Positions 14,801-28,539 of a DNA stretch of 64,000 nucleotides are shown one piece after another. The notes beneath the pieces are model-generated. The model searched no databases. It saw only the letters and a program-made list of their open reading frames with translations, and was not told the origin of the DNA. Position 1 is the first letter of the stretch, and each line of letters starts with the position of its first letter. The stretch is from Prunella strophiata (Eukaryota > Chordata > Aves > Passeriformes > Prunellidae): the NCBI GenBank assembly GCA_036583965.1, contig JAZBQD010000014.1, positions 52,023,626 to 52,087,625 on the forward strand, written 5' to 3'. Made by a program: the position numbers and the translations under genes.

Positions 14801-16727
14801 TCTGTCTCCAGCAAATGCATTGAACAGTCCTTTTTAGAAACTACTCTGGTCCACTCTTGAATCTTGCTTTGTTTTCCTTCCCTTCCTGTGCAGAAGTTAA
14901 ACCAAACTGGACAGAATTCAGGGGCTTACTTCCCTGTTCAGAAATATATTACACTGCCTAGAATATCACTTCCTAATAAAACATAACTGTATTTTATTAA
15001 GCACTTTATTAGACTGAACATAATGTAAACTCAAAGCTGATAACAGATAACAGAAGTCATCCACCAAGCATTTCTTCACTTTATGTTCTTTCTTTCCCTT
15101 CTTTCACTTTTCATTTGCCCTGTTTTCTTCTGTGTAAGCTATGTAATTGGACTAGGGGAAAAAAAAGCATTTGAACACTATGTATTCTACCATTTAAGCC
15201 TCTACATAATATTTTTCTCACACAAGGTATTCTGTGCCTGTATAACAGAAATAACAAATGAGCAGAAAGAGTTATTTAGAAGGAAACTGAAAGTGATTCT
15301 CTAGCCAGCACAGAAGTCCTTGAATGCCTTTCACCATTCCTCCTGAGGGGCACCTTATGTGTAGGTAGCCCAGAGGGGCTTGTCACAAGCTTTCAGTGCC
15401 TGTGGCAAGTGTACATATGGGAACTGATGCTCTTCCATCACTAACACATTTCCTGGACACATCCAAATATCCTCTTCCAAAAACCTGTCTCCTTTGAAAT
15501 TGTTTACCACAGAAAGACAAAGAAAGACAAGACAACCCCAGTTAAACTAACCTTAGTTAATGAAACTTACAATTTCATGGACATTATTGTGAAAAACTGG
15601 CCATTACCATTGCTCTCTCTTTGAAAAGTCCTTCTGCATCTCAACTGAACATTTGCCATCACACGAAATCCTCCTCTCCCCAGCAGACCTAGAGTTTAGA
15701 TTCTACCAAGGTCCACATGGGAAGAAAAGCATCCTCAAAGTTCCATGGCCTTTTAAAAGCCTCTGTACACTCATCACTGCCAAATCATGTACATCTGATT
15801 AGTTAAAATATCAAAGCAATTAAGGGATTTAACAACAAAATGCACATTAACTACAATAAAAAGTTTATAACTAAGCCTGGAAAAACCTATGCCATGAATA
15901 ATATCCTGTAGGTTACTTTTAAAATATTAAACGAAATTCTTTGCACTTAACCAGAGGAAAAAACATTTAAAAAAACCTACACATATTTTGCATACATTTT
16001 AGCAACATAAAAAATATCTTCAGGTTGGCTCTAACATTTCACTTCTGCAAAAGTGGCATAATAGTTTACAAAGCTAATGATTCTGTGAAAAAAACCCAAA
16101 AACATTAACTAATCAAAATATTTTCATCAAAGATTATTAATATTTCTACCTCCTGAATAAGCTTTGAAAGGATTTCATCCATAAAATGCCGTAATATAAT
16201 GGAATTAATTATGAGATTTGACAATTCTTATAAATTGAGCAGCATGATTATCTGCACTTTGTTAAGTGCATTACCATACTAGGTAAAATATTTACAATCA
16301 CATAACTCAATTTACTGGCCCTAGCAAATGTTGTAATGCATCTCACAGCAAATCCAACATGCCAGCAGAATGTACAACAATGCACGTGGCAGAGTGCATG
16401 CAGACCTAATGCCTTCATCTGGCTCCCATCTGAGCAGAGCAGCAAAAGGGAGCTCAGTTTGTGCTTTATTCCTCTTATCCATGAGAACTCTGCAAAGTCA
16501 CCAAAGACCTGGGCAGGCTCTGATGAGTTGTATAGGCTCCCATTCTACCGTGAAAGTAGGGTTTCATGGTACTCATACCAAACTTCAGCTTCAACGTTTT
16601 ATAAAATAAAGGTTGCTTATTTCCTGGGACTACAAAATACCATTCTCTCTCATCCTTCTGGGGCCTAAGATGCTCCAGGATTTGAATGCTGTATTAAAGG
16701 AAGGGGTCCATGCAGAAGATAAATAGA

Positions 16728-16748
16728 CACCCACCCACCCACCCACCC
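16728..16748. repeat. (CCCA)n microsatellite
   Basis: About five CCCA units in a row. Confidence 0.9.
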
Positions 16749-17118
16749 TCAAAATAAAGGAAAATAGGTTAAAAGGAAAATAGGATTCCCTACAAAAAAA
16801 ATAAAGAACTTCCCTACAAGTTTAGTTCAGATTTTTTGTTCCCATTTTTAAAAGAAAACAGATCTTAACTTGGTACTCCTGCAAACAGGTGTGATTGATC
16901 TTACCTGAGAGAGCATTAACATCCTCACGATTAATGACATCATACAAATCTCATGGATCCCTTAATGGCAGCTAAACATTTCCAGCAGACATGTTTGTAG
17001 GAATCATCAAGGTGTTGAGATATATTTGGTTTTCTTAGCCCTCCATCCCTCCCCTAACATCTACAAATTACACAGATGCATGCATTTCCACGGAGTCGGT
17101 CCTCAGTTTTGAAATCCA

Positions 17119-17152
17119 CAACCCCCTTGTTCTTGTGTTTGCAAGGGGGTTG
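17119..17152. repeat. 11-bp inverted repeat
   Basis: CAACCCCCTTG (17119-17129) and CAAGGGGGTTG (17142-17152) are exact reverse complements with a 12-base loop. It looks like a terminator-type hairpin, but such a reading does not apply in a vertebrate intron. Confidence 0.8.
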
Positions 17153-18480
17153 AAATTTTGTTCCTCTCTCTATGACAACCCAATCACAGCACCTCAGCAA
17201 GCATCCCAAGGAGAAGATGACTTATGAAGGCATGTGAAGGGCAATGTGCATTCCTGTAGGCTGCTGTAGAGTTTGCTCCAGAAGGACGTGGCAGGAAAAT
17301 GTTGGGATGCGTGCAGACACAGCAGCACAGGGATTTATCTGCATGACACCTGGGCTACTCAAGGGTATTGTTTAGTAACTCATTCTCTTGATTAATTGTC
17401 TAGTCAAAATATCCTGCTTTTATGAAGAATATTAAAGCCAGACTGGCATTTGTGTTGGAATGTCAGCATTTTAAACAATTAGTTCTCTTTCAGTTTCTTC
17501 TAGAAAGTGATGAAAATTCTCTAATCATTATGTATTTAAGAAAGTAGAGGAATAAACAACTGTTTTCATCATACAATACTCTGTCCTTGAGAGGACCTAA
17601 GAAACACTTTGTTTTCTAACAAGAGAAAAAAAAATTATCTTTTTTCATAAGTTCTGAGTTTTCACAATATGCATATTTCTGTCATTCCAGTTTAAAGTGG
17701 TGGTATCACAGCTTGCAATTTGCATAAAAATCATGCATTTATAACAGAAAAAAATCAATGCAGGAGTTTTTGTAAATATTAGTGAGGCATACACATATGC
17801 CTGTTTTTTCTGTAACAAGAGCAACTCTTGAAATACTATTTTTTGAACAGAATTCTCTGGAACTCTGTAGAAAGTTCATTAGGTAATAGAATTGAGGGAA
17901 TAACTTCTACCTGAAGGGTTACCCCTGTCTGAACACCCAAGAGAGAGCTGTTACTGCTAAGCTACCCCACTGCATGTTTAATAGCAAACGTGCTTACTGT
18001 GACTCAGAGCACAATATGGGCCCCTAGCCTTCAACAACAGAAAGAAAATAAGTAAAATGAAGACAAGAATATCTCTTTGACATTTACAATCAGACATCCT
18101 TTGCATTTAATCTTGCAAGAATACTGCCAGCATTGTAACATTCAACTCAGTCAACCCTTCTACATCATTCAGCAGAGCAAAGCTCAAGAATCTTGTATTA
18201 GCATGGCATATTAAAAATAGCAGCCAGTGACAGTACAAACAGTAGAACAAGTAGGGAAAGTCATAAAGAAGTAAAATAAGAAGTGAAAATCCCACTGGTA
18301 AAACCCAGAACATATGAAATTTACCATAATATAAAGGAAGAAAGACAGTGGGTATCTCCTACTATGGAGGCAGATATATCATAGAACAATAAATAACAAT
18401 GAACATGAACTCACAGGTCTATTACATAAACACAGATTGATGAATACTGTTTTCTCACTTTGCTTTCTCTTGAGAGAAAT

Positions 18481-18500
18481 AAAAAAAAAAAAAAAAAAAA
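18481..18500. repeat. A20 homopolymer
   Basis: A plain A run after GAGAGAAAT; no retrocopy recognised beside it. Confidence 0.95.
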
Positions 18501-18607
18501 TCAAACCCAGCACTGTCTGCTTTAACAGCTTTGTAGACACCCATAGGACTGCCCAGAAAAGTAGACTATATATCATGCACATACACCATTTATTAACAAC
18601 ATTTAGC

Positions 18608-18632
18608 CCATGGAAGGGGCTTCCTTCCATGG
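18608..18632. repeat. 10-bp inverted repeat in GGAAGG-rich sequence
   Basis: CCATGGAAGG and CCTTCCATGG flank a 5-base loop, and the right arm is itself part of the palindrome TTCCTTCCATGGAAGGAA. Confidence 0.8.
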
Positions 18633-20619
18633 AAGGAAGGAAATACAATTATTGGGTGACATTAAAGTTTATGATTACTTTTTTTCTGATAGATATTACC
18701 ATTCAGACAAAATTGTTGGAAAATCTTGAAAACAAAGTCTCAGTTGCATTTGTTAATTTTTTCTTTTTAATATCAGAAGGCATAATTACAAAACTAACAG
18801 ATGAAATATTCATTTTCTGTTTCATTTTATAGCTATCAAAAATAAAATTATATTGTAATCTGAACAAAAAGTGCTTCAGCTGTAATACAGAAGTTTGTAC
18901 AAAAATCATAATGTAATTTCCCTCTGTCTCAATTAATAAACTATCAGTTGTCAAGAATTCTGAAGAAAGAGAAATTACAAGTTTCTTTTAGGGCTAATCT
19001 AACTTTTGAAAGACCATGGACTACGTGACTGAGTCGGTGGCTTTACGTGCAGCTGGACAATAACAAAAATTCAACTTAGCAAAGTTACTAACCTTCACCC
19101 TCAAACTACCAGTACCACTGGCTCAGGAGTGGATGTGATCCTAAATGCATTCAGGAGGGGCACACAGTTGTACAAGATACATTTATAAGGCAAATTCAAA
19201 TCTCTCTGCATTCTGCTCTTGGTACCTGGACAGCATGCAACAGTACTTACTACCAAAACTGATATATCATCTTTGCATAAAGAATATTAACATTCATAAT
19301 ACAGTTTTTAGAAGACTTTTGGATGAACAGTTAAAAATTGGGGAGTGGGGAGAGGGAGGGACTCCCGAGAATCAAAAACAGTGAAGAAAGAATAGAAAGA
19401 AACAGTCAAAACTCAGCACTGGAAAAGGTTAATAAACATGTGCTCTAAAATGCCTACTAGGGTTTGATTTGTTTAACACAAATATCTTCAAAAGGAGAGG
19501 GAGTGTATTGAATTGAAAGACTGGAAATTTTGAAAACAGCATAAAATTATTTTAAATAAACAAGAGCAGAGAGAAGAGACAAAGTATTCACAAAGATAGA
19601 TAAACAAGTAAGTCATGGAAAAATATTGACTATTGACAAATACAGTAGAGAGCAGGCTGGCAGAAATACCTGGAATTGTTCACACACATCACTGGGTTCT
19701 AAATCAGCTGTTGCCATTTGTTAATAAACTTTGAGTGTCAGAACAGATTGCTTTTGGAAATAATTTGCTTGATACCCAGCAGCCAACAGAAAAAACTTAC
19801 AATTCGTCAGGATGCATAAAGATTGGGGCTGAGAATAAAAATGAGATTACAATGACACTACATAAATCAACAGTAAAGCTTTACTTGGAGTGTTCAGTCA
19901 TGGCTACACAGCTTACCAGAGATATAAATGAAATACAGGATCCAGGAAGTGACAACAGAAATCATTAAACTGAAATTACTTCATATCTTGTAACCCAGAG
20001 TTAAGTAAGAAGGCACCCTGTGAAGGAGGTTAACTGGATTCTCCAGCATACCATTTGTATCATCCAAACAAGAGAATATTTAACAAATGAGGCTAAAATG
20101 GTAAAATGGTAACAGAAAGAAATTATAATGGATATTAATTTTCATGCTTCAGGAAATCTAAGTATCAATTGCTAAATACCTGGGGTTACAGAACACTCCT
20201 TGGATAAGTATTTCTGCCAGCAACTAAGTAAGATTTTGGTGTCTTTCTGTTCCATGTATTGAGGCCACCACTGGAGACAAGATATTGACTTGCAGTGTCT
20301 GGCTCAGTCTGACAGTTCCAGTGCTTCATGGTTTTAACTGCAGCCACAGATCACAAAAGAGCTGATACTAAGAGTATATTGCTAATATCAGTCATGAGGC
20401 ATTGCTCACAACATTTTTAAAACTTACAGTTCTCCAGGTAGAAAGTAAAGCCTTCTAAAAATGCTAAATATTTAAAACTAATAGAAACCATTTCAAGACA
20501 CAAAGACATACAGAGAGACAAAAGAAATTTTCTCAGGAAACTCAAGAGCCTCAACAATTTTCCTTTTTCATGTGTATCTTCTTAATATGAATGAGAATAA
20601 TTCTATACCACAGAAGACC

Positions 20620-20695
20620 CTGAGACTGGCTCAGTTGGTGAGAACATGATGCTAATAACACCAAGGTCATGGAAGTTCAATGCCTACACAGACCA
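20620..20695 (+). repeat. tRNA-Ile(AAT)-derived element (SINE head or tRNA pseudogene)
   Basis: The 76-bp stretch follows nuclear tRNA-Ile over its full length. TGGCTCAGTTGG (20627-20638) fits the A box, GCTAATAAC holds an AAT anticodon at 20654-20656, and AGTTCAATGCC (20674-20684) is a degenerate B box. The acceptor end reads CTACACAGACCA. Several stem pairs are broken, so it is unlikely to be a working tRNA. Passerine TguSINE1 has a tRNA-Ile head and a CR1-derived tail. I see no clear CR1 tail after 20700, so this is either a truncated or diverged SINE or a retroposed tRNA. Confidence 0.72.
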
Positions 20696-21934
20696 TCACA
20701 CACTATATTTCAACAAAAATATTTTTTTAATCTAATAAGACTGTTAGCTTAAAATTAGCATAATCAAATTTATAATTTTGTTTGTATTTATGTATTTTTT
20801 TAAATTTAATTAGATATCACCACTAAGTTTAGAAGTTTGAAATGGCTACAAACAAGTCATAGCACTGAAAGCACTGATGAAATAAACTTTCCTGGACATC
20901 TTTACTACTCGTTGAATTTGTGTTCACAACAATTGCAAACATCTAGTGTTCACATGAAGCAAAAGGAAGAAAAAAGTCCTACTACAGAGACTTCTCTAGT
21001 ACTTACAGTACTACAGCTATTGAGCTTCCTATAGGACATTTTAAAAGTGCCTTAACTAATTGACTGAAGAGGAAATACCTCAAGAGTATTAAAGTCTCTC
21101 TGCCTACAATTACTGGAGGGTCAGAGAGCATAGACAGAAAGTATGCTTACTGCTCTATATCCCTAAAACTATAGAGAAAAGAAATAATTATAGCTAAAGA
21201 ATATCACATTGATTAGCACCACTGAGAGAAATTAAAACAGTCCTTCATTTTAAATCCCTAGAAATTATACTGTTCTTTATCAGGTACTAATTGGTACAAA
21301 TATTAAAAACTGCAGGAATAATTTTCAAGCTTTTGCAATATTAATACACCTACCATCTGATTTTGAAATTTTTCAACATTACTTTGAAGCTCCTGTAGCC
21401 AATTATATAGTGTTATTATTAATTACAGCTTGCAGCTTAAAATACAGTGCTATCAATAGAGTTTCATCTGCATAAATTTGAAAATAAAACTTAAATTGAA
21501 TTAAACTGTTTACCCTTAGAGAGGGTATGTTAGAATATTATTAGTTGTGAAAATTAATTTGTTATGCCTGAAAACATACTTTAAAGCAGAAATATCTCTG
21601 GGGAAAAGGTTACATTTCATGTATTGTATTTCTTTCATCTTCATGTTTCAAGATTTTTTAATCTTCCATTAAACACTATCTTGGGGGTGTGGAAGAAGTC
21701 CATTCATCTTACTTAACAAAATACAAAAAGCTTTAGCTTTATATCAAATGTATGCAGAGATTACTGCAGGAAATATGAATTAATCTTAATAGCAACCCAT
21801 CTTATTTCTAAATTATCAAAGTTTAAGTGGAAAGGAAATGCCACACTCCTTAAGTTTTATTTTCCTGCTCAAAACTCCCTCCCTACTTCCCAACACACTT
21901 CCACTTTCTCCACTGAAAATTTGAAGTCCAAAAC

Positions 21935-22100
21935 TGCGAAAGGTTATTCTGCCTCTCTGGAGACATTCAAAACCCAGCTGGACATATTCCTCTGTAACCT
22001 GCTCTAGACAACCCTGCCTTGGAAGGGGGTTGAACTAGATGATCCTCAGAATCACTTCTATTCTATTCTAAACCCTAACTATTCTGTGATTCTTCTGTGA
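21935..22100 (+). mobile_element. CR1 LINE 3' fragment
   Basis: The segment has the conserved avian CR1 3' end in order: TGCCTCTCTGGAGACATTCA, then CCAGCTGGACATATTCCT, GCCTTGGAAGGGGGTTGAAC, TAGATGATCC and terminal ATTCTGTGATTCTTCTGTGA. It is 5'-truncated and has no poly(A), as is normal for CR1. It is diverged and has no coding capacity. Confidence 0.85.
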
Positions 22101-22915
22101 AGAAGTAATCCAATAATTTGGATAAAAGCAGAGGTACAATGCACAACTGTAAACACCCTGAAAGAACTGACAAGAGACAAACATGATTTAAGAACCATGT
22201 CAAAGAAATGTCACAGACCATTTCCCATGTAAACAAAATACAGCTACCAGTGTTCAGACTTCAGTGAAGTCTGAAACAAACAAAGCTACTGTAGCATTCA
22301 TTCAGCACAAGCATTCATTATCATTAATATATAACTTTCATTGTCACTGTATTGATATAATATTATGAAAGATCATAAAGTAATTGTAGTCCCTCCTCGG
22401 AAAAATGCTGTTAACTGCAATGTACCAGTATAAAAGAAGTAGGTAAAACTACAGAACCTTGTTCCTAAAACAAGTATTCAAGGTTACACCCTGATATTAA
22501 GTGCACCATTCCCTTCTGGAATAAAGCTGCTATGAAACTGTTGTTTTGACCAGTCAAAGATTAAAAAATGTTCTTTGATTAAATGCTCTTTGCTCTCTTC
22601 TTTACATCTCTGTCAAGACGTGCAGAATAAACTTACAAGCAAAAAGGGGCAAGCAGTGCTGAAGGTTCTCACATGTTCTTAATGATCAGCTTCCACTACC
22701 TGCCTTTATCATTTTACCTCCTCTTCTAAAGGTTTCCTAAGTGTTTCACTGCCAGTACCTTTCCGCAGTTGACCAACAGTGGTGAATAAAATCTGTTATG
22801 TAGCATTTCATATATTATTTGTAGATTTGTTACATTTTCCAGTAGAAAGATCACACAGAGCAAGTATTCTGAACTCAAAGAGATTTGTCTGAATCAAGTG
22901 CTTTTGTATTTAGGG

Positions 22916-22934
22916 AAAAAAAAAAAAAAAAAAA
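22916..22934. repeat. A19 homopolymer
   Basis: A plain A run after TATTTAGGG. Confidence 0.95.
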
Positions 22935-24179
22935 CAAGCCAAAGGAAAAGCATCCCATGATTTTCACTCTAATGGTGAATTCATTTGGTTTCTAATAACA
23001 GGGGAAATGAACCATTAAAGGAAAGTTGGATCAGAAACTTTCCAACATTTATTTGGTCAAAGATAATGAACAGAAAGTAAATAGAAGACTAATATTTAGC
23101 ACAACAGTTTAATGAAGACTTGATAAAATGCACTTAGTTTTTTTTCCCCATTTTAGCTTGTATCAGTGAGTCAAGCTTCAGTTTAATGTTTAAACTCTTA
23201 AGCAATTAGTAGGAATTCATTCCTTTGGTCAATGTACCAAAATGATTTGATCATGATGTCAAAATGATTACAGTGGTATCATTAACCTTTTAATGGGAGT
23301 AGAAAATTCTATAAATTTAATCATTGTCTTCAAACAATTCATGGAAGAATGAGCTGGGATAATCTCCTTGCAATCATTGTCATGTAAAATATTTAATTTC
23401 CAGTTCTGCTTTGTTCCAGACAGGATCTTTGTCATTAAAATGAAAGCAGATTTTGATATGTAATATATTTGGTGACATGTCAGGGTGGCACCACTTTGAC
23501 CTTTTCAGTATTCCACATTTCATTTGGGAGCCTGTTTCTGCCTTTTTCTTCTATTACTGATTAAGAAATAGGAGTTTAACAGAGGGCCAATCAAACTGGG
23601 AATTAGAGACAAAGGGTCAACATTATATTAAATAAGTACATTAAATTAATCTGTCTATTGAAACTAGGTAAAACCCTAGCCCTTTTTCAACTCTCCTTTA
23701 AAAAACAATACAAATAATAAACCAAAGGAACAGACTTTCCTATTTATATTTTCAAATCTGCTACCTCATGCATCTTCTCATACACACAATTTTTTTCAGA
23801 AATTAATATATCAATATTTTTCACACCCTTTTCTCAATTGTTTGCTTTTCATTAGCTGATCTTCACATTCATTTTGCTTCCAGTTGTTGGCTATTTATCT
23901 TAAGCAGGACGTAAAGTACTCAGCAAGGAGTTGAGCTGCCCTGTACATTTGTGTGCCAGCTGTACAGGAGACACAGTGTCCTGATTAGGTTCTCTTAACA
24001 CATCTTTCATTAACACAGACCTGGCAAGTTTTGCTGTTGTGTGTAGTCTTCTACTATGTGATGATTTTTGTAAACCTACATAGACTCTACTAGTCTCAGA
24101 CCTCATAGTTAGATGCTATTCAGTTCCATTTTAAAAGCATTTCCAGCCTTATGGCTCAGATGAAAAGTCTGAAGACAGT

Positions 24180-25460
24180 GGATAATAGGATCAGGCTGGA
24201 AGGGACATTAAGAAATCATGCATTGCAGCCCAGCCCCAAGCAAGAGCTAAGTACACTTACATAATCACTGGGCAGGTGTTTGCCTAATGCATTCTCACAG
24301 ATCCTTATCAATGGAGGTTCCAAAATGTCCCCAAGTAAGCTGATATAATACTTAATGTATTACATATTACAAGGGGCTTTTTCCAAACCTAGACAGAATA
24401 ATGCTGGAGATTATTTCCATTATTTCTGTTTACAGACACTGTATTTAGATGAACAAGTGGTCCTCTACCTTCCTTCAAAAGCCTATTTGAAAACATTATT
24501 TTCTATCGCTTCTTCTTAGTCAACTCTGCTTCAGCTGAACTAAGCCTCCCTGCTCAGCTGTTCCTCACAAACCACATTTTTGAGATTTCTCCTTATTCTT
24601 GTTTGCTTGAGGAGTTTCACCTTTTCTGAAGTGAGGGACAAAACTTGTACCAAGTCAAAATTACTTTCCACAACTGACAGACAAATTGGAGGATTACTCA
24701 AATTATTTTACAGATGGTATGTCCACCTGCATGTTCCATTAAAAAAATGAGGCATATAGGTTATAATTTACTATCATCCCTGCACCATTTTTTAAAATAG
24801 TATTTTCTGACCACTCTATCTGAATTTCTCATTGTACAGATCCTTCTTGCAGAAGCTAAATGCCTTGTTGGTGTCTTAAATTTGTCCTTTTCCAGACAGT
24901 GTTTTCAGATTTGGACTCTAGGGATTTCTTCTAGACACCCTCGTAGTCCTAGTCATAGTCCTTCTGACCTTAAAGTAACCTCCAGATTTTACATTAATCT
25001 TCATTCCATGCCCATCTGGGTTAAACATGAAAATATTGGCTAGTACCTGATCCAGCTTAAACAACTGCCAAATAACATACAACACTTTCTTTCATTTCAA
25101 CAGAAATCATTGCTAATCGCTCTCTGAGAAAACTTTTCTAAATAGGTCTGCACCCAGCCTATTTACACCTAGATCACAATTGCCAAATTTGCTCAGGAGA
25201 ATACTATATGTGACAATTGAGATAACACTACAAAATTTGAGAGATGTGACACATCAAGTGCTTTTTCTCCAGCTATAAGCTGTTATCCTGTCAAAGAAAA
25301 TTATTAGATGGATTTGATACTATTTGTTCTTGACAATTCTGCACTGGTTATCAGTCATGTCCCTGTGGTTACATATGATTTACCTGATTGTTTACCTGAG
25401 TATTTTTCTAGGAAATAAAAATTACTTGTCTGTCCTGCCTCCCTCTGCTTTCCTTCTTCA
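24180..25460 (-). mobile_element. Old CR1-like LINE fragment, antisense to + strand
   Basis: Read from the 3' end, 24185-24260 matches a reversed CR1 terminus (AGGCTGGAAGGGACATTAAG then a C-rich stretch). Further along, 24460-24660 resembles the reversed CR1 segment around TGCTCAGCTGTTCCTCACAA. At 25260-25400, GTTATCCTGTCAAAGAAAAT, GATACTATTTGTTCTTGACA and GCACTGGTTATCAGTCATGT recall a reversed reverse-transcriptase region. Spacing is consistent with one highly degraded 1.3-kb copy, but two separate fragments are possible. No frame is open. It lies in the same orientation as GRM8 transcription. Confidence 0.62.
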
Positions 25461-27326
25461 GAGCCATTAGAGTCCCCAATACCCACAATAGTTGGTAAGT
25501 TTCTGGGGGCACAGAGGTTGCCAAAAATCAAGTGTTCTAATAGAAAACATAAATCACAAGAGGGGAAAAAATTGAAACCACTAATCAGGACTTATTATGC
25601 TGTTTGGTGTTACATAGATCTTATAATGTTTAGGACACCTATTGATGCTTTTAACAGCTTTGGATTCACAATCCTGTTAATATTTATCTTACTAATGTTA
25701 AGTATTTATCAAAATACAATGGTTTTTTTTTATTCCAGGATCCATGGAGATACAACTGACCCAAACTCAAGCAATTGTGATTATAAGGTAATTAAAGTTT
25801 TTGCTTGCACCCATCTGAATTTGTCTCATACTTCTGGAAATGGGAAACAGTAAAAAGTCCTGTATTTTACTTGTTTACTTTCAGAACTAGCTGTGTTGCA
25901 GATGGTTTCAAGAATAAAAGATTTTTCAGCCAATTAATTCAGTGGGTGTCTGGGGAAGCCAATCTATTTGCCATAGATGAACCATTTCTTTTAGATATGA
26001 GCTGTGAAAGAATTATCCATGCCTTTGCTAACCCCAGAACAAAGCAACGTACAGTAGACAGCTTTGGCTCCCCCATGAAGACACCAATGAGCTAACAGCA
26101 ATGATCAGAAGCTAGAAAAAGAACATTTATCAGTTAAACAAGTAAGCATATTGCATACAGTAGTTCCCCAATGTCAAAAATGGATGTAGTTTCATCCTAC
26201 AACCAGGTTCTTGCAAGTAATCACTTACCTTTATGGTTCAAGCAGAAGTACCACATATGTGCCTTCCTATATATAGAGATGCTCTCTATATTCACATGCA
26301 GTTAGTAAAAGTGGGAGATTACCATATTTTCTCACCCAAGCTGATTCAAAAGAACTGGAGTTTACATGTACATGCCCTATAAGCCAAATCTAGTAGATTA
26401 ACCCAGGCTTTTTGAGGAAGGACAGGAAAATTGTTTGTTATTTAACCCTGTGTTTGGTGAAAGACCAATTCCACCCTCTTTCAAACCACCTGCTACTCAT
26501 CATCTTATTCCTTGGTGTCCAAAACCTACTGTTCCTGAAAAACAGCCCTTTCATGACAGAAAAAACTATGAAAGTGTGGAAAAAAAATTTTAAAGGATCA
26601 AAGGGACTTAAATATACTTCTCATAGTGCCTGTATTTGTATAGCACATTTTATTATGAAGGAAAAATGGCAAGGTTATGTGTTTTACTTCAGAACTAGAG
26701 GGCTTTTGTTGTTTTTAAAATTCATCAAAATTAAAACCTCTAGGTTTATCTGTGGAAGATAATTTAGATTACTGAAGGTAATTTTACCCCCTTAAAGAGT
26801 TGCAGCTGGTCTGATTACTAAGATTTGGAACAGGTGTGCCCTTAATAGAACACAGGTACCTCCAATGAATTTGAGTAGTATAAGAGGAGGGACCAGGAAG
26901 ACACTGAAGAGACAGACTTCAGTTAGCAGTGCTGTGGTGAAGAGAAAGGATGCAGTCAGCACTGCTAAGAACAGAACTTGTAAAAAGGTATGGACTTTTT
27001 ACAGCAAGATAACATTTTGGAACTTGCTGTTATAACTAGTAACCTTATCTGTGTCAGTAACGACATTTATCTGTGCTGGAGCATGGAAAAAACTCTCACT
27101 AGGACCATAATTTTCCTAAGCTGAATCAAAAATTGCATTTCCTCCAATCTGGCTGTAGTTCAGCATCTGGCTGCTTTTTGCCCCTAAGTCATCAAGGAGC
27201 TTCCCTTTTCCAAAAAGAGTTATTTATTTTTTGCCTCTCTTCTTAAACTGCTGCCAGAATTGCCACCTTGGCAGAACTGCAAGAAGCAGAATCACCCACC
27301 CGAGTCCAGGTAACCCACACACGAGC

Positions 27327-27359
27327 GCTCTGATCACACTGCACACACCTGATCAGAGC
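27327..27359. repeat. 10-bp inverted repeat beside the minisatellite
   Basis: GCTCTGATCA (27327-27336) pairs perfectly with TGATCAGAGC (27350-27359) across a 13-base spacer. It lies in a GC-rich patch (about 27295-27388) between ordinary AT-rich intron and the first minisatellite unit. No promoter or coding role can be shown. Confidence 0.75.
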
Positions 27360-27388
27360 TCAGCGGCGCTCGGCAGCTGCAAACACAA

Positions 27389-28539
<1,151 letters not shown>

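Noticed and set aside
17119..17152. Hairpin followed by T-rich sequence as a terminator
   Set aside because: Intrinsic terminators of this kind are bacterial; the context is a vertebrate intron.
18437..18832. 131-codon + strand frame with a poly-lysine run
   Set aside because: The frame crosses the A20 homopolymer and is AT-rich without domains.
20620..20695. Functional tRNA-Ile gene
   Set aside because: The B box is degenerate and several stem pairs are broken.
26790..27010. Possible LTR or promoter-like piece (GTATAAGAGGAGGGACC)
   Set aside because: A TATA-like string and a G-rich stretch are present, but I find no LTR ends, target duplication or family match.
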